A stretch of DNA of 12,482 nucleotides, from positions 1 through 12,482 of the forward strand of contig JBNKDD010000163.1 in the NCBI GenBank assembly GCA_050288085.1, in the 5' to 3' direction. The translations under genes were made by a program, and so were the position numbers. Positions 1-5,701 of the stretch are shown one piece after another (the stretch's first letter is position 1; the number at the start of each line of letters is the position of its first letter). Origin of the DNA: JBNKDD01 sp050288085 (GTDB lineage: Bacteria; Chloroflexota; Anaerolineae; Aggregatilineales; UBA3940). The notes under the pieces are model-generated. The model did not search any database, was not told the DNA's origin, and worked only from the letters and a program-made list of their open reading frames with translations.

Positions 1-219
1 ACGGATGAGTTCGTCGCCAGGTCGGAGATACAGGTGATAGGTATTACCTAAAACCAGCGATGTCCCAAGGTCGGCCAGATCGCGCTGGGTAACAGCTTTC
101 ACCGCGCCCTGCGTCCCAACCGGGGCAAACACCGGGGTTAATAAGGAACCGTGCGGCGTTTGAAAAGTACCCGCTCGTGCTCCACCATCTGTTGCCTGTA
201 ACTGAAATGAAAATGCCAT
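1..219 (-). CDS. tgt: Queuine tRNA-ribosyltransferase, N-terminal part (cut by window edge)
   Basis: The minus strand from 219 down to 1 is an open frame of 73 codons with no stop, beginning MAFSFQLQATDGGARAG. It then shows TPVFAPVGTQGAVKAV and LGNTYHLYLRPGDE, the standard opening of tRNA-guanine transglycosylase, which swaps guanine-34 for a queuosine precursor in tRNAs with GUN anticodons. The catalytic aspartates and the zinc site lie beyond the window. The ATG at 219-217 fits the family's usual N-terminus. No Shine-Dalgarno precedes it; instead a TATAAT box ends 8 bases upstream, so the message may be leaderless. A longer overlapping minus-strand frame (44-244) is a shadow without family resemblance. 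Identity is secure from the motifs; only completeness is unknown. Confidence 0.93.
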   Translation of the reverse strand, partial: MAFSFQLQATDGGARAGTFQTPHGSLLTPVFAPVGTQGAVKAVTQRDLADLGTSLVLGNTYHLYLRPGDELIR

Positions 220-227
220 AAGTGATG

Positions 228-256
228 ATTATATCACCCCACACCTGTAGCTTCAG
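228..256 (-). promoter_or_regulatory. Candidate promoter of tgt (-10 TATAAT)
   Basis: On the minus strand a perfect TATAAT lies at 233-228. Seventeen bases upstream (256-251) the hexamer is CTGAAG, a poor -35 match. The initiation point expected about 7 bases after the -10 box falls on or next to the tgt ATG at 219, which is why a leaderless transcript is suggested. Confidence 0.4.
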
Positions 257-316
257 ACATTAGTCCTAAATTCTCATCTGTCAGAGAACCAATCCGACCT
301 ACCAGTCTCACTAACA

Positions 317-354
317 GCGAGGATAACCCCACCATCTGGTGAGATCATCCTCGC
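317..354. repeat. Stem-loop between the TPR gene and tgt
   Basis: Eight bases at 317-324 (GCGAGGAT) pair perfectly with 347-354 (ATCCTCGC), and an inner CACC/GGTG pairing (330-333 with 338-341) caps the loop. It lies downstream of the minus-strand TPR gene and upstream of tgt. A terminator for the TPR gene would be expected here, but the minus-strand continuation is TGTTAGTG with no U-run; the plus-strand side reads ATCTTT. It may be a weak or factor-assisted terminator or a processing site. The rest of the 220-428 gap shows only the tgt promoter. Confidence 0.4.
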
Positions 355-428
355 ATCTTTAAAACGCCACAGAGCCAGAATTTATAACAGGCCTTTACGG
401 CAATCAGGAAATCTGGCGAATGGTTGCC

Positions 429-1046
429 TCAGGCATGCAAATACCGCTGGTCAATGTACTTAATCACCTGAACCAGTGGACTACGAACCCAGTGATCGTT
501 CAACGCCTCCAGGCGTCTTAGATCCGCATCATCAAGGCGCGGCTGGCTCGACTCAATTGCATCTACCATGGTAAACATAATATCCGCTTCCCGCTGTGCG
601 CCAACCGTTTCTGCCGCATAGGCCAGGTAGAGAAAAGGATCATATTCCTGAAAATCACTGACGGAGCATTGAGCGATAATACTCCAGCTCCACCACACAA
701 GTGCCTCCGGTATTTTGCCCTGGGCAAACTCTGAAAGCCCGGCTACCGAGTACAACCGGTATTTACGCGAACACTTGGGAATAGCCTCAACAGCCAGCTT
801 ACGAGCCTCAACCGGGAATTCCTTCTGATAATAGATATAGGCAAGCATAAAGGGAATCAAATCGAAATCGGGATACATTTTGATCAAAGCCTGCCCATAT
901 TCAATTGCTTCTTGAAAATCCCCCGAATCCCTGTATTGGGCGACTTTTGCCAGCTCCGGCACAGTCCCCTCATCCCTATCATCCTTTTTTTCTTCAAAAG
1001 GAAGCGTCGCACACTTTTTAATAAATTGCTCTTCGCGGCTCATCAT
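429..1046 (-). CDS. Small TPR-like (tetratricopeptide) protein of unknown role
   Basis: This is a 205-residue soluble protein with no signal peptide or membrane segment. From about residue 30 it is helical, with TPR-style helix pairs: a gDFQEAIEYGQALIKMYP-like unit (about 40-60), a YYQKEFPVEARKLAVEAIP unit (about 70-90), and a GLSEFAQGKIPEALVWW unit (about 102-120), each with the small/large alternation and closing proline or aromatic of TPRs. The last 45 residues are acidic and helical. TPR proteins generally mediate protein contacts; no partner is indicated. Two ATGs stand in tandem. A GAGG at 1052-1049 is only 2 bases from the first (1046) but 5 from the second (1043), so translation may start at 1043. 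It is divergent from the MurF-Alr operon and shares its upstream region. Confidence 0.75.
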   Translation of the reverse strand: MMSREEQFIKKCATLPFEEKKDDRDEGTVPELAKVAQYRDSGDFQEAIEYGQALIKMYPDFDLIPFMLAYIYYQKEFPVEARKLAVEAIPKCSRKYRLYSVAGLSEFAQGKIPEALVWWSWSIIAQCSVSDFQEYDPFLYLAYAAETVGAQREADIMFTMVDAIESSQPRLDDADLRRLEALNDHWVRSPLVQVIKYIDQRYLHA

Positions 1047-1052
1047 AACCTC

Positions 1053-1090
1053 ATTAGAATAAATACGAATACTAGAACAAGATTAGAATA
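1053..1090 (+). repeat. Direct repeats ATTAGAATA in the divergent intergenic region
   Basis: ATTAGAATA occurs at 1053-1061 and again at 1082-1090, 29 bp apart (about three helical turns). A degenerate copy, ACTAGAACA, lies at 1071-1079. They sit between the start of the minus-strand TPR gene and the plus-strand operon, where a transcription factor could act on both. The region is AT-rich, so chance similarity is possible. Confidence 0.35.
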
Positions 1091-1112
1091 GCACAAGACT
1101 GGCGGGTATAAA
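1083..1112 (+). promoter_or_regulatory. Weak candidate promoter of the MurF-Alr/mgsA/phosphoesterase operon
   Basis: TTAGAA (1083-1088) and TATAAA (1107-1112) are separated by 18 bp, giving a passable -10 and a weak -35. The start of transcription would be near 1119, leaving an 80-base leader ahead of the ATG at 1200. An alternative -10 is TATACT at 1173-1178, but it has no convincing -35. Confidence 0.3.
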
Positions 1113-1199
1113 AGTCCTTACCAGAAAGACTCGAATGCTGTGCTCCAACTTTCCAAAGAATTGCAGCCTGAATATACTTCACGGTAGTAGGGGTGTTAT

Positions 1200-3752
1200 A
1201 TGATTACGCTTAGAGACTTACAATATGCCACCGGAGGACAGCTCTTTGGTGACGCGGTGGCTGAACAATTTTCTGGATTTTGCACCGACTCGCGGCAGGC
1301 CAATTCGGGCGAGATGTTTGTGGCAATCACGACCAGCAAAGGTGATAGCCATCGCTATATCGAAGATGCCATACAGCGCGGGGCAAGCGGAGTACTATGC
1401 GAAAATCCGCCCACCTGTGATGTGACCGACACCACCGTTGTGATCGTTGGCGATACGGTTGCAGCACTCGGACAATGGGCGGCCTATGTCCTGCGCCAGT
1501 ACAATACCACTCTGATCGGGGTCACCGGCGAGATCGGGAAGAGCCTGACACAGCAGGCCATCGTGACGGTGCTCTCGACCAGGCACCAGGTTTACAACAA
1601 TCTTGGCCGGACAGGGCGCATTGATATTCCTATTGGGTTGGGGGGGCTAAAACCTTCCGACGAAATTGTCCTGATCGAGCTGTCAACCCGCTACCTGGGA
1701 GAAATGCCCGAACTATTGACCATCGCCCCGCCCCATATCGGTGTGATAACCAATATCAGCCCCAGCAATCTTGTTAACCGGGGAGAGTTTAATCAGGTCA
1801 GAGTTGAGTGCCAGCAGTTGATCGACTCGTTACCTAACAACGGGATGGTCATAGCCAACAACGATGACACACACATCCGGGAACTATTGGCCGACTATCA
1901 AGGGAACTTCTTCACCTACGGTCAGCAAGCCGATTCGGAACCTGGCCTACTCGCTCACGCCATCCATTACCACGCTGACGAAATAGGCTTTGATCTGCGT
2001 TATGGTACGCGCCACCTCCCTACCCATCGGGTACCACTGCTTGGCCGTCCCGGTATGTACGCCACACTAGCCGCCTTGTCTATTGGCCTGGTATTCGACA
2101 TTCCACTGGAGGAGAGCATCCGGGCGCTCACAAATTTCCAATCCCTGCCGGGCCGCCTGAACATATTGGCGGGGGGGCACGGCTCTCTGCTCATCGATGA
2201 CAGCTATAACGCAACACCGGCTTCAACGATGGCCGCCCTGGATTTTCTGGCTGCATCACCCATTAGAGGCGGACGGCGCATCTTTGTACTGGGCGACATG
2301 GACAGCCAGGGCGAGGCCGCCGAACAGTCACACAGAGAAGTAGGACGGCGAGCCGCCCAGGTTGCCGATCTGTTTGTCACACAGGGCACCCTGGCATCAA
2401 TAGCCGGTCGAGCCGCCCGCTGGGTCGGGATGCCTGCTGATAGAACCATCCCTGTCTATAGCCACACCGACACAGCCCGGATCATCCGTAATTATGTTGG
2501 CAGGGGTGATGTCGTATTGATCACAGGGGGCCAACAGGCACAGATGGAGCGGGCTTTAGAACGCCTGCTGCAAAACACCCAGGCCCGGCGTGATTTACCC
2601 CGGCAGGATTATCTCTCGAAGCGGCGGCATACTCACAACCGGACATGGCCTTCCTGGATTGAGCTTGACCTGGAAGGGGTCGTTGCCAATATCCGCCAGA
2701 TTCAAGGGTTGGTCGGCCCCAATGTAGCGATGATGGCCCGCGTCGATTCAAACGCCTATGGGCACGGAGCCGAACTGATCGCCAGCACAGCGATCAACAA
2801 CGGGGTATCGATGCTGGGCGTTGCATCACTACACGAAGGACTTCATTTGCGAGACGCAGGGATCAACGCACCCATCCTGATCCTGGGCCACACTGCCACC
2901 GAACAGGCCCAGCAGGCAATTCTTAACAACCTGACCCTGACCGTCTACGACCTGGAATCCGCCCGCATCTATGACCTGATGGCAAGAGAACTTCAACGCG
3001 AGATCAAGGTACACATTCGGATTGACAGCGGCCTGGGACAGCTTGGGCTGTTCCCGGATCAGGTGGTTCCCCTGGTCCGAGATTTAGTCAGGATGGAATC
3101 GTTAACCATCGACGGCATCTACACCGAATTTTCATCTGCCGGAAACCTGTTGGAAGCAGCCGCGACCCGCGATCAACTCAATAAATTCAGGATTGTATTG
3201 GACAGCCTGCAAGCCAGCGGGCTGCGGATTCCGCACATACACGCCGCCAGTTCCGCGGCATTGATCGCCCTACCGGAGAGTCACTTTACGATGGTGCGCC
3301 TCGGCGTGCTGTTGTATGGCCTCCACCCCTCAGCAGATGTACGCTGCCCGCCGGGTTTCCAGCGGGTGCTCACCTGGAAAACATCTGTCGTCCAGGTTAA
3401 AAAACTCCCGACAGCCTGGCCGGTTGGTTATGGACGTACCTATCAGGCCCAGGCAGAAGAACGGATCGCCATCATCCCGGTCGGCTTTGGGGATGGTTTC
3501 CGAGGAGTCCGGCAGAGTTGGGGAGAGGTGCTGATTCGAGGACGGCGTGCCCAGGTTATTGGGCAGGTAGCCATGAACCAATCTGTGATCCACGTCTCAC
3601 ACATCCCTGACGTGCAGGCAGGAGACGAAGTCGTCTTGATCGGGCGGCAGGGTAATGATGAGATCAACGTTGAGGATGTCGCCCTCCGCCAGGATTCAAA
3701 CAGTCACGAAATTTTATCCGGTCTTTCCCACCAGATACCACGCATAGGATAA
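1200..3752 (+). CDS. MurF-alanine racemase fusion protein with degenerate active sites (probable pseudoenzyme)
   Basis: An 850-residue fusion. Residues 1-460 follow MurF (UDP-MurNAc-tripeptide:D-Ala-D-Ala ligase): N-terminal CTDSR motif, P-loop GVTGEIGKS at 107-115, Glu160, NDD, DDSYNATP at 333-340 and LGDM at 364-367. Residues about 480-850 follow alanine racemase: WIELDLE, AYGHG at 519-523, VGYGRTY with the catalytic tyrosine as Tyr744, and PLP-contacting Arg700. Such fusions are known in Bacteroidetes. Many catalytic positions are changed here. In the racemase part the PLP lysine is Asp516, Lys129 is Arg607, Arg136 is Gln614, Tyr284 is Phe763, Asp313 is Asn793 and Tyr354 is His844 (Geobacillus numbering, aligned by eye). 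In the MurF part the AHLE histidine is Asn190, the carbamylated lysine is Cys204 and KGS begins with Thr442. The frame is intact. AGGGG at 1189-1193 supports the ATG at 1200. It is first in an operon, 5 bases before mgsA. Fold assignment is firm; racemase activity is very doubtful and ligase activity doubtful. Confidence 0.9.
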   Translation: MITLRDLQYATGGQLFGDAVAEQFSGFCTDSRQANSGEMFVAITTSKGDSHRYIEDAIQRGASGVLCENPPTCDVTDTTVVIVGDTVAALGQWAAYVLRQYNTTLIGVTGEIGKSLTQQAIVTVLSTRHQVYNNLGRTGRIDIPIGLGGLKPSDEIVLIELSTRYLGEMPELLTIAPPHIGVITNISPSNLVNRGEFNQVRVECQQLIDSLPNNGMVIANNDDTHIRELLADYQGNFFTYGQQADSEPGLLAHAIHYHADEIGFDLRYGTRHLPTHRVPLLGRPGMYATLAALSIGLVFDIPLEESIRALTNFQSLPGRLNILAGGHGSLLIDDSYNATPASTMAALDFLAASPIRGGRRIFVLGDMDSQGEAAEQSHREVGRRAAQVADLFVTQGTLASIAGRAARWVGMPADRTIPVYSHTDTARIIRNYVGRGDVVLITGGQQAQMERALERLLQNTQARRDLPRQDYLSKRRHTHNRTWPSWIELDLEGVVANIRQIQGLVGPNVAMMARVDSNAYGHGAELIASTAINNGVSMLGVASLHEGLHLRDAGINAPILILGHTATEQAQQAILNNLTLTVYDLESARIYDLMARELQREIKVHIRIDSGLGQLGLFPDQVVPLVRDLVRMESLTIDGIYTEFSSAGNLLEAAATRDQLNKFRIVLDSLQASGLRIPHIHAASSAALIALPESHFTMVRLGVLLYGLHPSADVRCPPGFQRVLTWKTSVVQVKKLPTAWPVGYGRTYQAQAEERIAIIPVGFGDGFRGVRQSWGEVLIRGRRAQVIGQVAMNQSVIHVSHIPDVQAGDEVVLIGRQGNDEINVEDVALRQDSNSHEILSGLSHQIPRIG

Positions 3753-3757
3753 CCATT

Positions 3758-4123
3758 ATGAAAACCATAGCCTTGATTGCACACGACGGTAAGAAAGTTG
3801 AAATGCTCGATTTCGCGCTTAACAATCACGAAATACTGGGCAAATACCGGATCATCGCAACCGGAACCACCGGCAAAATATTGCAGGAAAAAGCAAAACT
3901 CGAAGTTAATCGGATGCTGTCTGGACCAATCGGGGGTGACGTACAGATCGCGGCAGAGGTCATCCAGGGAGAAGTTATGGCAGTGATCTTTTTTGTAGAC
4001 CCACTCGATAAGCACCCACATGATCCCGATATCCAGACACTGCTGCGTACCTGCAATGTACATAATGTTCCGCTGGCGACCAATCCCGCCACCGCCCAAT
4101 TGATCATCGGGGGAGACCTGTGA
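3758..4123 (+). CDS. mgsA: Methylglyoxal synthase
   Basis: A 121-residue cytoplasmic enzyme converting dihydroxyacetone phosphate to methylglyoxal and phosphate, the phosphate-sensitive bypass of lower glycolysis. The whole active site is visible: AHD at 8-10, TGTTG at 35-39 for phosphate binding, LSGPIGGD with catalytic Asp61, FFVDP with Asp81, PHDPD at 87-91 and LLR with Arg97. It ends at about LIIGGDL, so it lacks the C-terminal extension (DYxRYL-type) of the 137-152-residue enzymes from B. subtilis and E. coli; the core is complete. AGGAT at 3746-3750 sits 7 bases before the ATG. The stop of the fusion gene is 5 bases upstream, and its own stop overlaps the next gene's start, so the three are almost certainly cotranscribed. 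It is the only gene of the operon with a canonical active site. Confidence 0.95.
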   Translation: MKTIALIAHDGKKVEMLDFALNNHEILGKYRIIATGTTGKILQEKAKLEVNRMLSGPIGGDVQIAAEVIQGEVMAVIFFVDPLDKHPHDPDIQTLLRTCNVHNVPLATNPATAQLIIGGDL

Positions 4124-4926
4124 CGATGAAAGTTGTTGCCACATCCGACCTCCATCGCTTTGCTGACACCCCATCAGCCCTGCAATCCCTGGCAGACCGT
4201 GTACGAGACGAGTCTCCAGACCTGTTTGTGATTGCCGGTAATCTTGGGAATCCTATCCAGAAATTTGAGGCAGCCCTGTCCTCGTTCGAGGCCCTGGGCT
4301 GCCCAAAAGCCATTGTGACGGGCAACCGGGACCTCTGGCATCAAGGCGGGCCGTATTCAAGCCAGCAGCTCTGGGAAGAGATATTCCCAATCATGATTCA
4401 GCGGCATGGATACACCTGGCTGGAACAGGAAAATCTGATTACTGACAGGTTGGGCGTATGTGGCACAACAGCCTGGTACGATTACAGTGCACGCGACGTT
4501 ACACTGGGCTACCCCCCCGAGCAATATGAAAAGCTCAAAGGGCTGGTCAATGAGGATGCCCAGCATATTAATTGGGATTGGTCTGATCAGGTGTTCGCCA
4601 GCTTAGTCCAACGGAGCTTTACCGATCATATCCTGGCGCTGGATCAAGATTACAATGTTGATCGCACCCTGGTTGTCACACATATGCCGGTCTTTAAAGA
4701 GGCCGTCCGTTATTCTCATGATGCCCGTTGGAACTTTGGCGCAGCTTACGCTTTTAATCTGACCCTGGGCCGGGTGATTGCCCCCAGATCAAAAGTTAGG
4801 CATGTCGTCAGTGGGCACTCACTGATCGGTGGACAATGGGAGATCTCCTTTGGCACCAACACCTTCCGGTCACATGTCATTGGACAGGAGAATACCAAGC
4901 AGAACTACCTTGTGATCGATGTATAA
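4120..4926 (+). CDS. Metallophosphoesterase-fold protein with altered metal-binding motifs
   Basis: A calcineurin-like phosphoesterase-fold protein of 268 residues from the GTG at 4120, or 266 from the ATG at 4126, which begins MKVVATSDLH and resembles the usual family start. Visible motifs: SDLH (Asp10, His12), GNRD at 68-71, WYDYS at 119-123, THMP with His188, and GH at 232-233. Two expected metal ligands are absent. The GDxxD block reads GNLGN (Asn41 in place of the bridging aspartate) and the final GHxH reads GHSL (Leu235). The arginine in GNRD is not alarming, because LpxH has the same. No signal peptide is seen. The GTG overlaps the mgsA stop (GTGA), implying translational coupling; a GGGGGAGA at 4109-4116 serves either start. 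Substrate is unknown, and activity is uncertain given the missing ligands. Confidence 0.85.
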   Translation: MTMKVVATSDLHRFADTPSALQSLADRVRDESPDLFVIAGNLGNPIQKFEAALSSFEALGCPKAIVTGNRDLWHQGGPYSSQQLWEEIFPIMIQRHGYTWLEQENLITDRLGVCGTTAWYDYSARDVTLGYPPEQYEKLKGLVNEDAQHINWDWSDQVFASLVQRSFTDHILALDQDYNVDRTLVVTHMPVFKEAVRYSHDARWNFGAAYAFNLTLGRVIAPRSKVRHVVSGHSLIGGQWEISFGTNTFRSHVIGQENTKQNYLVIDV

Positions 4927-4972
4927 AAACCATAACAAATTACCCTGAGCCAACTCATCTCCGCATAAATCA

Positions 4973-5001
4973 TTGACTCCTTGCTCCAGCTTGTCTAAAA
5001 T
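4973..5001 (+). promoter_or_regulatory. Sigma70-type promoter of the glycine-riboswitch gcv operon
   Basis: TTGACT (4973-4978) and TAAAAT (4996-5001) are separated by exactly 17 bp, each one base off consensus. Transcription would begin near 5008, about ten bases before the first riboswitch helix. No terminator is visible between the phosphoesterase stop (4926) and this promoter, so some read-through into the riboswitch is possible. Confidence 0.75.
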
Positions 5002-5018
5002 AGATTAAACGAATGTGT

Positions 5019-5204
5019 GGTATGGGGGAGAGTCTCTCAGCCAGAGCGCCGAAGGGGCAAACCTCATAGGGTTGCATTTGTGAGGTGAAACTCTCAGGCA
5101 AAAGGACCCCATAACCACCGTTTCCCTGGAAAGCTGTAATCAACCGGCACCGAAGGGGCAAGTCCCTCACTTGGAGGGGTGAATCTCTCAGGTTTACGAC
5201 AGGG
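5019..5204 (+). promoter_or_regulatory. Tandem glycine riboswitch (two aptamers)
   Basis: Two glycine aptamers lie in series. The first is closed by P1 pairing 5022-5027 (ATGGGG) with 5107-5112 (CCCCAT), extended by GGT/ACC, and carries GCGCCGAAGGGGCAA at 5046-5060 and ACTCTCAGGCAAAAGGACC near 5090-5108. The second is closed by CCCTG (5124-5128) with CAGGG (5200-5204) and carries GCACCGAAGGGGCAA (5147-5161) and ATCTCTCAGG (5183-5192). The CCGAAGGGGCAA and CTCTCAGG cores are the family signature. The linker between the two P1 helices is short, as in cooperative tandem glycine switches. It precedes gcvH-gcvPA-gcvPB, which degrades glycine, so glycine should turn expression on. Confidence 0.96.
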
Positions 5205-5246
5205 GGGCACACGGCAATATTATTTGTTGTGTGTCCCTATTTTGTT
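5201..5246 (+). terminator. Riboswitch expression platform: terminator competing with aptamer-2 P1
   Basis: GGGCACAC (5205-5212) can pair with GTGTGTCCC (5229-5237) with one bulged U, followed by the U-rich TATTTTGTT (5238-5246). The run of Gs at 5202-5207 joins both the 3' strand of the aptamer-2 P1 helix and this stem, so glycine-stabilised P1 would disfavour the hairpin and permit read-through. The U-tract is interrupted, so efficiency is uncertain. The gcvH ribosome site lies 27 bases further on and is not sequestered, which favours transcriptional over translational control. Confidence 0.6.
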
Positions 5247-5284
5247 GTCAACACATAGTTTTAATAAAAAGCGAGGGATAAAAA

Positions 5285-5680
5285 ATGGGTGATTGGAAAA
5301 TCCTGGACGACCGCAAGTACACCAAGACCGATGACTGGATCAAAGTGGATGGCGGCGAAGCCCTGGTAGGTATCAGCGACTACGCGCAGGAACAGCTCTC
5401 CGACATCGTTTTCGTTGAACTCCCCGAAGTCGGTGATTCATTCGGCGCGGGCGACACCTATGGTGTTGTCGAGTCGGTTAAAGCGGCTGCCGACCTCAAG
5501 CTGCCGGTCGGCGGAGAGATCACCGCTGTCAACGAAAAACTGGAAGACAGCCCGGAAACTATCAATGAAGATGCTTTTGAAGCTGGCTGGATAGTCCGAA
5601 TCAAAGTAGCCGATTCGTCCGAACTCGACAAGCTAATGGATGCCGCCGCCTATACTGCCTACTGTGACGAACGTGGCTAA
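5285..5680 (+). CDS. gcvH: Glycine cleavage system H protein
   Basis: A 131-residue lipoyl carrier that shuttles the aminomethyl group between the P, T and L proteins of the cytoplasmic glycine cleavage complex. The lipoylation site is Lys66 in ESVKAAADL, on the usual beta-hairpin; the context VGISDYAQEQLSDIVFVELPEVG upstream (29-50) and VNEKLEDSPETIN after it are diagnostic. Length matches the family (about 125-130). GAGGG at 5273-5277 lies 7 bases before the ATG. It is the first gene after the riboswitch, with 21 bases to gcvPA. Lysine availability for lipoate attachment implies lipoate ligase or LipA/LipB elsewhere in the genome. Confidence 0.97.
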   Translation: MGDWKILDDRKYTKTDDWIKVDGGEALVGISDYAQEQLSDIVFVELPEVGDSFGAGDTYGVVESVKAAADLKLPVGGEITAVNEKLEDSPETINEDAFEAGWIVRIKVADSSELDKLMDAAAYTAYCDERG

Positions 5681-5701
5681 GTTTTTCGGGAGTCAAAATT
5701 C

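Noticed and set aside
1638..2180. Runs of seven Gs in the MurF-like domain as sites of frameshift or sequencing error
   Set aside because: The reading frame and MurF motifs continue correctly on both sides of each run, so the unusual residues are not due to a shifted frame.
3704..4174. 156-codon minus-strand frame opposite mgsA
   Set aside because: It covers the antisense of mgsA, whose every catalytic motif is clear, and has no family resemblance.
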